Positions 24,451-33,665 of a stretch of 64,000 nt of DNA are shown here, in pieces. The position numbers and the translations under genes are program-made. The notes below the pieces were generated by a model. That model saw nothing but the letters and a program-made list of their open reading frames with translations, was not told the origin of the DNA and searched no databases. Every line of letters begins with the position of its first letter. Position 1 is the stretch's first letter. This DNA is from Minwuia sp. (lineage in GTDB: Bacteria > Pseudomonadota > Alphaproteobacteria > Minwuiales > Minwuiaceae), in contig JARGPL010000007.1 of assembly GCA_029210175.1 (NCBI GenBank), positions 1-64,000 on the forward strand, read 5' to 3'.

Positions 24451-25542
24451 ATGTACGATCTGGACAGCAGCGCAGAAGCGCGACGCATTTCCGACGCGGC
24501 GTTCCAGTTGCTCGAAGCCTACGAGATCCCTCCGAATCCAGACTATTTCCGGCTGATGTATGATTATGTTTCCGGGCGCGATCCTGTCGTTACGCGTCAG
24601 CTGGGTGATGCAGCCAGCGAGAGCAACGTCCGCTTTCGCAGAGTCGCGACTGACCTTCTGATACACCACTACGGCGAAGGCCGGACATTGAACCTGTTGT
24701 CGGAGACTGGCGGGGCGCTCGACGAGATCGTCAACCGCTCTGTCGGACAGCTCGCCGAAGCCGGGGCAGAGGCCAAGGGTTTCAGTTCAGAACTCGGCGG
24801 CTTTGCAGAGGACCTTGATGGTGTCGCAAATACGGTTCGTGTCGACGATCTGGTCGGGCACATGGTGACCGCAACCAGGCGCATGCAGGCCAAGTGTGCC
24901 AAGCTGGAGACCGACCTGAACCAGTCGGGAAACGAAATTCACAACCTGCGCAACAAGCTGGACGAAACCCGTGCCGAAGCGCTGACCGACAAGCTGACCG
25001 GCATCTCCAACCGGGCCGGGTTCGACAAGGCGCTGACCATGGCGATCATGGAAGCCCGCGACGAGCATGAGTCCATGACCCTGGTCATGTGCGACATCGA
25101 CCACTTCAAGAAATTCAATGACAACTACGGTCACCAGGTCGGTGATCAGGTCTTGCGGCTGGTCGGCGGGATCCTGCGCAGCAGCCTGAAGGGTCAGGAC
25201 ATTCCCTGCCGCTATGGCGGTGAAGAGTTCGCCATGATCCTGCCCCGCACCAGATTGCAGGATGCTGCCAAGGTGGCGGAAGCCATTCGCCAGGCGGTGG
25301 AACGGAAACGCATCGTGCGCAAGAGTACCGGTGAAGCGATATCGCGTGTGACGATGTCGTTCGGTGTCGCCGAATTCACACCCGGCGAACCGGGCAGCGA
25401 TCTCATCGAACGGGCGGACAAGGCGCTCTATGATGCAAAGGGGTCAGGGCGGAACCGTGTATGCCTCGGTATCGTCGAGCAGAGGCTGGAATCTGACTCT
25501 CACCTGCCCGATACACGGTCGGCCATTGCCGCAGCAGGCTGA
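24451..25542 (+). CDS. GGDEF-domain diguanylate cyclase with a degenerate I-site
   Basis: The 363-aa cytoplasmic protein has an N-terminal helical region without recognised sensor domain (residues 1-165, with a coiled-coil part at about 145-175) and a C-terminal GGDEF domain: DKLTGISNRAGFDKAL, CDIDHFKKFNDNYGHQVGDQVL and the catalytic GGEEF at 256-260. It should convert two GTP to cyclic di-GMP. The inhibitory I-site five residues before GGEEF reads KGQD instead of RxxD, so feedback inhibition is probably weakened. It is monocistronic. No membrane segment is visible. Confidence 0.88.
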   Translation: MYDLDSSAEARRISDAAFQLLEAYEIPPNPDYFRLMYDYVSGRDPVVTRQLGDAASESNVRFRRVATDLLIHHYGEGRTLNLLSETGGALDEIVNRSVGQLAEAGAEAKGFSSELGGFAEDLDGVANTVRVDDLVGHMVTATRRMQAKCAKLETDLNQSGNEIHNLRNKLDETRAEALTDKLTGISNRAGFDKALTMAIMEARDEHESMTLVMCDIDHFKKFNDNYGHQVGDQVLRLVGGILRSSLKGQDIPCRYGGEEFAMILPRTRLQDAAKVAEAIRQAVERKRIVRKSTGEAISRVTMSFGVAEFTPGEPGSDLIERADKALYDAKGSGRNRVCLGIVEQRLESDSHLPDTRSAIAAAG

Positions 25543-25634
25543 TCGATTCGGACAGAAAGCTTTACAGGTCGGCGCAGATACGTCTATTCAGCGCGTCTGA
25601 TATTCAGGCACCAGCTCATCGGAGACCGCCGCCC

Positions 25635-26090
25635 ATGCCCAACCCCGAATGGGGTGCAAAACACAGCTGTTCCAGCTGTGGCACCAAGTTCTACGATTTC
25701 AACAAGACCCCGCTGATCTGCCCCAAGTGCGGAACAGAGAACCAGCCGCTGGTCGTCTTCAAGCAGCGCAGGCCCGCACCGGCAGACGCGCCGAAGAAAC
25801 CCGTCCCCGTCGCCAAGCCCAAGAAGAAGCCGGACGACGATGAGGATCTGGATGACGATGACGACGACGACACGCTTCTGGACGATGACGACGATGACGC
25901 CGTCGTTTCGCTGGATGATGACGAAGACGAGGACGCGGATGCGCCGGTCCCCGGCACGCCGGATGTCGATGAGGACGACAATGATGAACCCGTCGATCTC
26001 GGTGACCCCGATATCGATACGGATGACGACGATGATGAGGACGATACGAAGCCCGACGACGATGAAGAAGAAGACAAGGACACGAAGTAG
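25635..26090 (+). CDS. FYDLN acid domain protein (TIGR02300 type)
   Basis: The 151-aa protein begins with GAKHSCSSCGTKFYDFNKTPLICPKCGTEN: two CxxC knuckles (about residues 12-15 and 30-33) that should bind zinc, around the FYD(L/F)N motif that names this alphaproteobacterial family. From about residue 67 on it is almost entirely Asp/Glu (for example DDDDDDTLLDDDDDD), making it extremely acidic. Family function is unknown. A rho-independent terminator follows about 50 bases downstream. Confidence 0.88.
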   Translation: MPNPEWGAKHSCSSCGTKFYDFNKTPLICPKCGTENQPLVVFKQRRPAPADAPKKPVPVAKPKKKPDDDEDLDDDDDDDTLLDDDDDDAVVSLDDDEDEDADAPVPGTPDVDEDDNDEPVDLGDPDIDTDDDDDEDDTKPDDDEEEDKDTK

Positions 26091-26142
26091 TCGCGTCTGC
26101 AATTGAACGTCTGACATCCAAAGCAGTCAGATCCGGAACCGG

Positions 26143-26181
26143 AAAGCCGCCGCAGCAAACCCGATCGCGCGGCGGCTTTTT
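26143..26181 (+). terminator. Rho-independent terminator after the FYDLN gene
   Basis: AAAGCCGCCGC (26143-26153) pairs with GCGGCGGC followed by five T (26169-26181), with a 15-base loop. The stem is G+C-rich and followed by a U-run, the classical intrinsic terminator shape. It separates the FYDLN gene from the P450 gene. Confidence 0.85.
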
Positions 26182-26276
26182 GCATTTCCGATCATTGCCC
26201 GCGGCAGGTTAGCTGACTACAGTTCAGTTAACGCATCGTCGCCTCCAGGATGCACGTCCAGAATGGAGCCGTCGCA

Positions 26277-27629
26277 ATGACAGCCATTGACCAGACATTT
26301 CCCCCCCGCGCGGGTGAGGACGACCTTGCGCATCTGCCGGGCAGCAAGGGCATGCCTGTGCTGGGCGATACATTGAAGTTCCTCAAGGATCCGATGGGGC
26401 TTCAGCGTCAGAACTTTGCCAACTATGGTGCGGTCTACAAGGGCAAGACGTTCATGCAGTGGAACGTCACCATGCTCGGCCCCGACGCGCTGGAAATGGT
26501 GCTGATGGATCGGGAGAAAAACTTCTCCTCGAAGCTCGGCTGGTCACACATGTTGCGGCGGCTTTTCTCCGACGGGCTGATGCTGCGGGATTTCGATGAC
26601 CACCGCGCGCACCGCAAGATCATGCAGGTCGCGTTCAAGCCCGCACCGATGCAGGACTACCTGCTGCGCATGAACCGCAGCATCGACGCCCGCATGGACG
26701 ATTGGGAGAAGACGCCGGAGTTCAAGTTCTACCCGGCGATCAAGGACCTTACCCTCGACCTGGGAGCCAGCGTCTTCCTGGGGCTGGACATGGGGCCGGA
26801 ATCGCGGCGCATCAACCAGGCGTTCATTGATGAGGTTGCGGCATCGGTTTCCGTCGTCCGTCGCTCCGTACCCGGGCTGGCCATGGCCAGGGGCGTGAAG
26901 GCGCGGAAATTCCTGAACGAATTCTTCCGCGACCTGATCCCGGTGCGGCGCGCCGGAAATGGCGACGACATGTTCACACAGCTTTGCCAGGCCGAATCCG
27001 AAGACGGACAGAAGCTTTCGGATCAGGAGATCATCGATCACCTGAACTTCCTGCTGATGGCCGCGCATGACACGACGACGAGTTCCCTGACGACCATGTT
27101 CTGGGCCCTGGCCGCTTTCCCCGAATGGCAGGACCGGGTGCGTGCGGAGATCATGGAGATCGGGGGTGCACAGCTGCCCTATGACCGGCTGGGCGACATG
27201 GATTACACTGAGCGGACATTCAACGAGGCGCTGCGCTGCATGCCGCCGGTGCCGTTCATTCCGCGCCGCGTGATGCGCGATTTCGAGTTCCAGGGCAAGA
27301 TGATCCCTGCGGGCTCGAACGTCACTGTCAGCCCTGGATTCGTGCAGATGATGCCGGAGCTCTGGACCGAGCCGGAGAAGTTCGACCCTGATCGTTTCTC
27401 CGCCAACCGCGCCGAACACCGCAATCACAAGTTTGCCTGGTCACCGTTCGGTGGCGGCGCGCACAAGTGCCTCGGCATGCATTTCGCCTACATGCAGGTG
27501 AAGGCATTTTCGTTCCAGTTCCTGCAGCGGTTCCGCGTCAGCGTGGCAGAAGGGTATGAGCCTGAATGGGCCCGCATCCCCATTCCGAAGCCGCAGGACG
27601 GACTGCCCGTTACGCTGGAACGGCTGTAA
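26277..27629 (+). CDS. Cytochrome P450
   Basis: The 450-aa protein has every P450 landmark: I-helix AAHDTTTSSL (about residues 260-269), K-helix ExxR in NEALRCMPP, and haem-binding FGGGAHKCLG with the Cys ligand at about residue 398. The N-terminus has no membrane anchor, so it is a soluble bacterial type that relies on separate redox partners, none of which is encoded nearby. Its sequence style (CLGMHFAYMQVKAFSFQFLQRF) recalls CYP51/CYP26-like sterol or isoprenoid hydroxylases, but the substrate is unknown. The ATG at 26277 has GGAG ten bases upstream; an in-frame ATG at 26250 is less well placed. Confidence 0.92.
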   Translation: MTAIDQTFPPRAGEDDLAHLPGSKGMPVLGDTLKFLKDPMGLQRQNFANYGAVYKGKTFMQWNVTMLGPDALEMVLMDREKNFSSKLGWSHMLRRLFSDGLMLRDFDDHRAHRKIMQVAFKPAPMQDYLLRMNRSIDARMDDWEKTPEFKFYPAIKDLTLDLGASVFLGLDMGPESRRINQAFIDEVAASVSVVRRSVPGLAMARGVKARKFLNEFFRDLIPVRRAGNGDDMFTQLCQAESEDGQKLSDQEIIDHLNFLLMAAHDTTTSSLTTMFWALAAFPEWQDRVRAEIMEIGGAQLPYDRLGDMDYTERTFNEALRCMPPVPFIPRRVMRDFEFQGKMIPAGSNVTVSPGFVQMMPELWTEPEKFDPDRFSANRAEHRNHKFAWSPFGGGAHKCLGMHFAYMQVKAFSFQFLQRFRVSVAEGYEPEWARIPIPKPQDGLPVTLERL

Positions 27630-27687
27630 GGCAGCAGCCAACGCCGACGGTTGCCGCAGGGACGGTGAAACGGCTAACGTCCATGGC

Positions 27688-28470
27688 ATGAATGATTACG
27701 TCATTGATCAGGGCTTCGATGCCTATACCGAAGAGGACCATGCCGTCTGGCGGACGTTGTTCGAGCGGCAGTCGAAGCTGCTGCCCGGGCGTGCCGCGCC
27801 GGAGTTCGTGGACGGGCTGAAGGCGCTCGGCGTCGCCGCCGAAGGCATTCCGAATTTCGAGGACCTGTCCGACATCCTGGAGGCTGCGACCGGCTGGCGC
27901 ATCGTCGCCGTCGATGGCCTGGTACCGGATGACGTCTTCTTCAGGCATCTGGCCAGCCGCCGCTTTCCCGTCACCAACTGGATCCGCAAGCGCGAACAGC
28001 TCGACTACCTGCAGGAACCGGACGTTTTCCACGACTGCTTCGGCCATGTGCCCATGCTGTTCAATCCGATCTTCGCCGACTACATGGCCGCCTATGGCCG
28101 GGGCGGCATTAAGGCCCTCGACCTCGGGGCCCTGAAGCTGCTCGCAAGGCTCTATTGGTACACGGTGGAATTCGGGCTGATCCGGACCGATGACGGGCTG
28201 CGGATCTATGGCGCGGGCATTGTTTCATCGAAAGGTGAGACGACCTTCAGCCTGGACAGCCCGGAACCCAACCGGCTGGCCTTTGATCTGATGCGGATCA
28301 TGCAGACCGACTACATCATCGATCATTATCAGCAGACCTATTTCGTCATCGATTCCTACGACCAGCTGTTTGCCGCAACCCGCCCGGACTTCACACCCTG
28401 TTACGAGACACTGAAACCCCTGCCGACCCTGACGCCTGATCAGGTGCTGGAGTCGGATCTGCGGGTCTGA
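27688..28470 (+). CDS. phhA: Phenylalanine 4-monooxygenase
   Basis: The 260-aa protein is a prokaryotic aromatic amino acid hydroxylase. The iron site is in FHDCFGHVPML (the two His ligands) and the Glu of YWYTVEFGL; RRFPVTNWIRKREQLDYLQEPDVFHD is highly characteristic. It converts phenylalanine to tyrosine using tetrahydropterin and oxygen. The short length with no regulatory ACT domain is normal for bacteria. The recO gene starts four bases after its stop. Confidence 0.93.
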   Translation: MNDYVIDQGFDAYTEEDHAVWRTLFERQSKLLPGRAAPEFVDGLKALGVAAEGIPNFEDLSDILEAATGWRIVAVDGLVPDDVFFRHLASRRFPVTNWIRKREQLDYLQEPDVFHDCFGHVPMLFNPIFADYMAAYGRGGIKALDLGALKLLARLYWYTVEFGLIRTDDGLRIYGAGIVSSKGETTFSLDSPEPNRLAFDLMRIMQTDYIIDHYQQTYFVIDSYDQLFAATRPDFTPCYETLKPLPTLTPDQVLESDLRV

Positions 28471-28474
28471 CCCC

Positions 28475-29239
28475 TTGGAATGGACTGATCAGGGCATCGT
28501 CCTGTCGGCCCGGCGCCTGGGTGAAGGCAGCGCGATCGTCAGCCTGCTGACGGAGGAACAGGGCCGCCATGCCGGCCTTGTCCGCGGTGCCGCAGGCAAG
28601 CGTCAGCGGGGCATGATCATGCTCGGCAATACGGTGCATGCCACCTGGCGCGCACGTCTGGCCGACCACCTGGGTACCATGCGGCTGGAACCGGCCATCA
28701 GTCGCACCAGCAGCGTGCTGGATGATCCGGTGCGCCTGTCGGCCCTCGCCAGTGCCGCGACCCTGCTGGAAGGGGGCCTGCCGGAGCGACAGGCCCATCC
28801 GGTGCTGTTCCGCGCCACGACCATCCTGTTCGATGCAATCGCCGCCGGGACCGATGACTGGGTGGAGGCCTATTTTGGTTGGGAACTGGGATTGCTGTCG
28901 GAAATGGGGTTTGGTCTGGACCTCAGCCGCTGTGCAGGCAGCGGTGTCATGGAAGACCTTGGATATGTGTCGCCGCGCTCCGCCCGCGCCGTATCCCTGA
29001 CCGCCGGGCAGCCTTATGCCGACAGGCTGCTGCCCCTGCCACGCTTTCTGGTGGGGCGGCGCGGACGCCCGATATCGAATCACCCGGCCACCGACTGGGC
29101 CGACGCCGCGCACCTGACAGGACATTTCCTGGAACGGCACGTGTTCCCGCACGAAGACGGCGGTCTGCCCACGGCCCGGGGGCGATTTGTTGAGTTGCTC
29201 TTGCGAAAGGACACAACATCTGGTGTGTTGCAGGGGTAG
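28475..29239 (+). CDS. recO: DNA repair protein RecO
   Basis: The 254-aa protein begins with an OB-fold (WTDQGIVLSARRLGEGSAIVSLLTEEQGRHAGLVRGAAGKRQRG), then has the helical C-terminal part with FGWELGLLSEMGFGLDLSRC. RecO loads RecA together with RecF/RecR on SSB-coated DNA. The apparent start is a TTG at 28475, directly after phhA; no ATG fits the conserved N-terminus. parC follows, an association common in alphaproteobacteria. Confidence 0.9.
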   Translation: MEWTDQGIVLSARRLGEGSAIVSLLTEEQGRHAGLVRGAAGKRQRGMIMLGNTVHATWRARLADHLGTMRLEPAISRTSSVLDDPVRLSALASAATLLEGGLPERQAHPVLFRATTILFDAIAAGTDDWVEAYFGWELGLLSEMGFGLDLSRCAGSGVMEDLGYVSPRSARAVSLTAGQPYADRLLPLPRFLVGRRGRPISNHPATDWADAAHLTGHFLERHVFPHEDGGLPTARGRFVELLLRKDTTSGVLQG

Positions 29240-29297
29240 CCAAGGGCCGTCCCTGCGCTGCATCTGATCATCACGTCCTGCAGGAACGAACCCAGCC

Positions 29298-31583
29298 ATG
29301 AGCGAGCTTTCTCCGCCAGACAAAGAGAACGTCATACCGGTGCCGCTCAGCGAGGCATTGAGCGAGCGCTATCTGGCCTATGCCCTGTCGACCATCATGT
29401 CCCGGTCGCTGCCCGATGTGCGCGACGGCCTGAAACCGGTGCACCGGCGGCTGCTCTATGCCATGCGCCTGCTGCGGCTGGACCCGGATGCCGGGTTCAA
29501 GAAATGCGCCCGCATCGTCGGCGACGTGATGGGCAAGTTCCATCCCCATGGTGACCAGGCGATCTATGACGCGCTGGTCCGGCTGGCGCAGGATTTCGCC
29601 GTCCGCTATCCGCTGGTGGAAGGCCAGGGCAACTTCGGCAATGTCGATGGTGATAACGCCGCCGCCATGCGCTACACCGAAGCTCGCCTGACCCGCATCG
29701 CGGAACGTCTGCTGGAAGGCATTGACGAGGATGCGGTCGATTTTCAGGGCACCTATGATGGGGAGGAAAGCGAGCCGCTGGTGCTGCCCGCCGCATTCCC
29801 CAACCTGCTGGCAAATGGTGCTGCGGGCATTGCCGTCGGCATGGCCACCAACATCCCGCCCCACAATGCCGTCGAGATTTGTGAAGCCCTGTTGTGGATG
29901 CTGGAACGTCGTGCCGGCATTCCCGATGACGAGACCGAGGAAGACCGGGAGAGGCGCGTCGGACGCTGGCACAAGAGCCTGATGAACCGGATGCCCGGAC
30001 CGGATTTCCCGACCGGCGGCATGATCGTGTCCGACCCGGCCGCCATTTCCGATGCCTATCTGACCGGGCGGGGCAGCGTCCGCCTGCGCGCCCGGTGGGA
30101 AAAGGAGCCGACCGGCCACGGCATGTATCAGATCCGCGTGTTCGAGCTGCCCTATCAGGTGCAGAAGGGCAAGCTGGTGGAAAAGATCGCGCAGCTGATC
30201 AATGACAAGAAGCTGATGGCCCTGGCCGATGTGCGCGATGAATCAGCCGATGACATCCGCCTGATCCTGGAACCCCGGTCCCGCACCATCGACGCCGACG
30301 CCCTGATGGAACAGATGTTCCGCCAGACCGATCTGGAAGTCCGCTTCAACCTGAACATGAACGCGCTGGATGCCACCCGGACGCCGCGCGTCATGCCGCT
30401 GCACGACATGCTGCAGGGCTGGCTGGACCACCGCCACGTGGTACTGCAGCGGCGCACCCGGTTCCGGCTGGACAAGATCGCCGACCGGCTGGAAGTGCTG
30501 GGCGGCTATCTGGTGGCCTTCCTGAACCTGGATGAAGTCATCCGCATCATTCGGGAGAATGACCGCCCGAAGGAAATCCTGATGGACCGCTTCACCCTGA
30601 CGGAACGTCAGGCGCAGGCGATCCTGGACATGCGGCTGCGCCAGCTGCGCAAGCTTGAGGAAATGGAGATCCGCAAGGAGCATGACGCGCTGACGGCGGA
30701 GAAGGGCGAACTGGAAGACCTGCTGGGGGATGAGGTGAAACGCTGGGGCAGGATCAGCGACCATGTCTCCGCACTGCGCGCCGAACTGAAGAAGGATCCG
30801 GCACTGTCTGCCCGGCGCACAGGGTTTGGTGACGAGCCGTCGGAAGAACTCGCCGCCGCCGCAGCGGAAGTGCTGATCGAGCGGGAGCCGATCACCGTGA
30901 TCTGTTCGGAGAAGGGCTGGATCCGCGCCGCCAAGGGCCATGTCGACCTGACGGCAGAACTGAAATACAAGGATGGCGACCAGGGCCGGTTCGCGTTCCA
31001 TGCCCAGACGACCGACAAGGTGCTGGTCTTCGCCACGGATGGCCGCATCTTCACCCTGGGCTGTGACAAGCTGCCGGGCGGACGCGGTCATGGGGAGCCG
31101 GTGCGCCTGATCATCGACCTGCCGAACGATCAGGACATTGTCGATCTGCTGGTGCATCAGCCGGGCCGGAAGCGCCTGATCGCTTCCTCTGCAGGGCGCG
31201 GTTTCATTGTTGGCGAGGACGATGTGCTGGCATCCACCCGCAATGGCCGACAGGTGCTGAACCTCGGCAAGGGGGAGACGGCGCAGGCATTCGTGACCGT
31301 CACCGGCGACCATGTGGCCGTCATCGGCCGGAACCGCAAGCTGCTGGTCTTCCAGCTGTCCGAAATGCCCGAAATGGGCCGCGGCAAGGGCGTCATGCTG
31401 CAACGCTACAAGGACGGCACGATGGCCGACGTGAAGACCTTCACCGGCGAAGAGGGCCTGACCTGGACCGGCCCGTCCGGTCGCACCATGCGTGAGGATG
31501 ACTTCTCCGACTGGCTCGGCAAGCGGGGCAGTACGGGGCGCATGGCCCCGCGCGGGTTCAACAGGCATGGCCGCTTCGCATGA
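29298..31583 (+). CDS. parC: DNA topoisomerase IV subunit A
   Basis: The 761-aa protein has the type IIA A-subunit start ([33 protein letters not shown]), the quinolone-region motif [19 protein letters not shown], the catalytic Tyr at about 126 in MRYTEARLT, and C-terminal propeller repeats without the GyrA box, which favours ParC over GyrA. With ParE it decatenates sister chromosomes. The Gln after HPHGD corresponds to the Ser mutated in quinolone-resistant E. coli; I believe Gln is the natural residue in related alphaproteobacteria. Confidence 0.93.
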   Translation: MSELSPPDKENVIPVPLSEALSERYLAYALSTIMSRSLPDVRDGLKPVHRRLLYAMRLLRLDPDAGFKKCARIVGDVMGKFHPHGDQAIYDALVRLAQDFAVRYPLVEGQGNFGNVDGDNAAAMRYTEARLTRIAERLLEGIDEDAVDFQGTYDGEESEPLVLPAAFPNLLANGAAGIAVGMATNIPPHNAVEICEALLWMLERRAGIPDDETEEDRERRVGRWHKSLMNRMPGPDFPTGGMIVSDPAAISDAYLTGRGSVRLRARWEKEPTGHGMYQIRVFELPYQVQKGKLVEKIAQLINDKKLMALADVRDESADDIRLILEPRSRTIDADALMEQMFRQTDLEVRFNLNMNALDATRTPRVMPLHDMLQGWLDHRHVVLQRRTRFRLDKIADRLEVLGGYLVAFLNLDEVIRIIRENDRPKEILMDRFTLTERQAQAILDMRLRQLRKLEEMEIRKEHDALTAEKGELEDLLGDEVKRWGRISDHVSALRAELKKDPALSARRTGFGDEPSEELAAAAAEVLIEREPITVICSEKGWIRAAKGHVDLTAELKYKDGDQGRFAFHAQTTDKVLVFATDGRIFTLGCDKLPGGRGHGEPVRLIIDLPNDQDIVDLLVHQPGRKRLIASSAGRGFIVGEDDVLASTRNGRQVLNLGKGETAQAFVTVTGDHVAVIGRNRKLLVFQLSEMPEMGRGKGVMLQRYKDGTMADVKTFTGEEGLTWTGPSGRTMREDDFSDWLGKRGSTGRMAPRGFNRHGRFA

Positions 31584-31714
31584 GACGCAACGCGCGATCC
31601 CGCCTGTCGGGTCTCGGAGCACCTGTCGCGATCGTGACTGTCGGTGACCTGCGCGCGAACGTAAGACTGTGTGTCTGAACACATCGCAGAGACGATCATC
31701 CGGGGGCAGATTTC

Positions 31715-32233
31715 ATGAAGCGACAGAAGCGCAAGCCGCAGAAGGCCAGGCCAGACGCCAGCTCGGCACCATCACAGCCGGCACCGGCGCGCCCCATCAG
31801 CCGGCGCAACATGATGCGGGAGGTCGCGATGTTCGGCGTCGCGGCAGCAGTGATCGGCAGCGGTGGCTACTATCTCGTCTCCGAAGTCGTGGCCGATGTA
31901 CACGAACATGATCTCTCGCGCATCGGCAAGGGCATACCCACGGTCGTTCAGGTCCATGATCCGGACTGTCCCACCTGCCGGTCCCTGATGCGCGCGGCCC
32001 GTACCGCAATGGAATCCTTCGAACCTGATGAGCTGCAGTACGTCGTCGCCAACCTGCAGACGCCCGAGGGCCAGGAACTGGCCAGCCGCCACGGCGTCGG
32101 CAAGGTCACCCTGCTGCTGATGGACGGTGACGGCCGCCGCCGCGCAACCCTGCCCGGAGAGGCCAGCAGCGCCATGCTGCTGCCCGACTTCCAGCGCCAC
32201 GCGAAACGGTATGCCAAGGGTGCGGTGGACTGA
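31715..32233 (+). CDS. Membrane-anchored thioredoxin-like protein with CPTC motif
   Basis: The 172-aa protein has a basic N-terminus (residues 1-35), one membrane segment (about 36-55: EVAMFGVAAAVIGSGGYYLV) and then a thioredoxin-like domain with TVVQVHDPDCPTCRSLMRAAR, where CPTC takes the place of CGPC. The domain is expected on the periplasmic side, acting on thiols. The later part (GVGKVTLLLMDGDGRRRATLPGE) has the strand pattern of the fold, although the cis-Pro is not obvious. It converges on the arsH remnant four bases away. Confidence 0.75.
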   Translation: MKRQKRKPQKARPDASSAPSQPAPARPISRRNMMREVAMFGVAAAVIGSGGYYLVSEVVADVHEHDLSRIGKGIPTVVQVHDPDCPTCRSLMRAARTAMESFEPDELQYVVANLQTPEGQELASRHGVGKVTLLLMDGDGRRRATLPGEASSAMLLPDFQRHAKRYAKGAVD

Positions 32234-32237
32234 TCGT

Positions 32238-32663
32238 TCAGTCCTGAACCTGATTGACCCGACGCGAAAGCTCTCCCGCGCTTTCCACCCGCTCCGAGTA
32301 CCGGTCCACCAGATAGGCCGCCCGACCCCGTGTCAGAAGGGTGAACTTCATCAGTCCCTCCATAACGTCAACCATGCGGTTGTAGAGCGGTGACGGCTTC
32401 ATGCGGCCATCGTCGTGGAACTCACCAAAGGCCTTGGGCACGGAAGACTGGTTGGGGATGGTGATCATCCGCACCTCCACCCCGAACCGCCGCAACACCC
32501 GCGCCACTTCTTCCGTCAGCAGCCGCGAATAGGACCGCGCCCGCAGCAAGCCATGGAGCATCAGCACGCGCGGCGGATGCGACAGCCCCCCGGCAAGGGT
32601 CAGCAGGTCCTGTTCGACGGGGCGCAAGTGTTCGGTTTCGATGTTGGGCAGGTCGTTGGTCAT
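32238..32663 (-). pseudogene. arsH: ArsH NADPH-dependent FMN reductase with large in-frame internal deletion
   Basis: The 141-residue frame matches both ends of ArsH but lacks the middle. Residues 28-65 ([21 protein letters not shown]...) correspond to the ArsH N-terminal FMN-binding loop, normally GSLRERSYSR. Residues 66-141 ([52 protein letters not shown]) match its C-terminus. Intact ArsH is about 230-240 aa; about 95 residues of the flavodoxin core are missing at the junction near 32469, yet the frame is kept. The loop Ser to Leu change also suggests relaxed selection. It is unlikely to fold as a flavoprotein. No other arsenic gene is nearby. Confidence 0.82.
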
Positions 32664-32696
32664 GGGATTGTGCCCACGTCAACAGGATCCCCGCCC

Positions 32697-33569
32697 CTAC
32701 CCCATCTCCGCCACAGCCGCCGCCAGGGCCAGCTGCTTCTTGGCCTGTTCCACATGCAGGTTCTCGATCATCCGGCCATCGACGGTGACGACGCCCTTGC
32801 CTTCGCGCTGGGCTTCCTCGAAGCCGGCGACGATGCGGGATGCCATTTCGAGCTGGGCTTCGGTGGGGGAAAAGACGTCGTTGCAGGGGGCGACCTGGGA
32901 CGGGTGGATCAGGGTCTTGCCGTCGAAGCCGAGTTCCAGACCCTGCTGGCAGATGTCGCGAAACCCGTCCTCGTCCTTGATGTCGTTGTAGACCCCGTCG
33001 AGGATCTGGATGCCATAGGCCCGGGCGGCGAGCATGCAGATGCCCATGGCCGTGATCATCGGCAGGCGCATGGGCGTGTGCAGCGCGCCGGTGTCCTTGG
33101 CGATGTCGTTGGTGCCCATCACCCAGACCGCCACGCGGCTTGATGCGGCGGCGATTTCCTTCGCATTCAGGATGCCGATCGGGGTTTCCATCATGCACCA
33201 GAGCGCCATGCTGGCCGGGGCACCTGCCTTGTCCATCGCGGCCACCAGGCTTTGCACGGTTTCCGCGTCATTGATCTTCGGCACCAGAATGGCGTCGGCT
33301 CCGGATGTGGCGATGGCTGCCATGTCGTCGGCACCCCAGGGGGTGTCCTGGCCGTTGATGCGGACAATCATCTCCCGCCGGCCATAGCCGCCGCCGGCAA
33401 GCGCGTCACCTATCTGCTGCCGTGCCGTGGCCTTGGCATCCGGGGATACCGCGTCTTCCAGATCCAGGATGATGGCGTCGGCGGCGATGGTCTTCGCCTT
33501 TTCCATCGCACGGGTGTTGGACCCCGGCATGTAGAGTACGCTGCGGCGCGGACGAACGGATGCTGACAT
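32697..33569 (-). CDS. mcl2: (3S)-malyl-CoA thioesterase / HpcH-HpaI family (Mcl2-like)
   Basis: The 290-aa TIM-barrel protein belongs to the CitE/HpcH family. RSVLYMPGSNTRAMEKA, AIILDLEDAVSPDAK (metal and CoA site), ALWCMMETPIGILNA (Glu ligand), VMGTNDIAKD and GFDGKTLIHPSQV are all present. The C-terminal VDGRMIENLHVEQAKKQLA is typical of Mcl2, the malyl-CoA thioesterase of the ethylmalonyl-CoA pathway, rather than the lyase Mcl1. It would hydrolyse L-malyl-CoA to malate. The ATG at 33569 has GGGGGAG before it. This gene and the mesaconyl-CoA hydratase at 10439 serve the same pathway but are 21 kb apart. Confidence 0.82.
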   Translation of the reverse strand: MSASVRPRRSVLYMPGSNTRAMEKAKTIAADAIILDLEDAVSPDAKATARQQIGDALAGGGYGRREMIVRINGQDTPWGADDMAAIATSGADAILVPKINDAETVQSLVAAMDKAGAPASMALWCMMETPIGILNAKEIAAASSRVAVWVMGTNDIAKDTGALHTPMRLPMITAMGICMLAARAYGIQILDGVYNDIKDEDGFRDICQQGLELGFDGKTLIHPSQVAPCNDVFSPTEAQLEMASRIVAGFEEAQREGKGVVTVDGRMIENLHVEQAKKQLALAAAVAEMG

Positions 33570-33665
33570 GTGGTATCTCCCCCTCTTGCCCGGCAAACAG
33601 GCAATTCAGTAACTGTCTCAGGACACTATAATTTCCTGGTGCAGGGGCGCAACGAAAGGAACGGC

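Noticed and set aside
25584-26117. Minus-strand frame with long Ile/Val runs resembling membrane helices
   Set aside because: It is the complement of the Asp/Glu-rich tail of the FYDLN protein (GAT/GAC codons read as ATC/GTC), not a membrane protein.
29298-31583. Gln after HPHGD in ParC as a quinolone-resistance mutation
   Set aside because: As far as I know, Gln here is the usual residue in alphaproteobacterial ParC, so it is not evidence of acquired resistance.
30243-31682. 479-codon minus-strand frame opposite parC
   Set aside because: It is antisense to a complete topoisomerase gene with catalytic Tyr; the product has no recognisable features.
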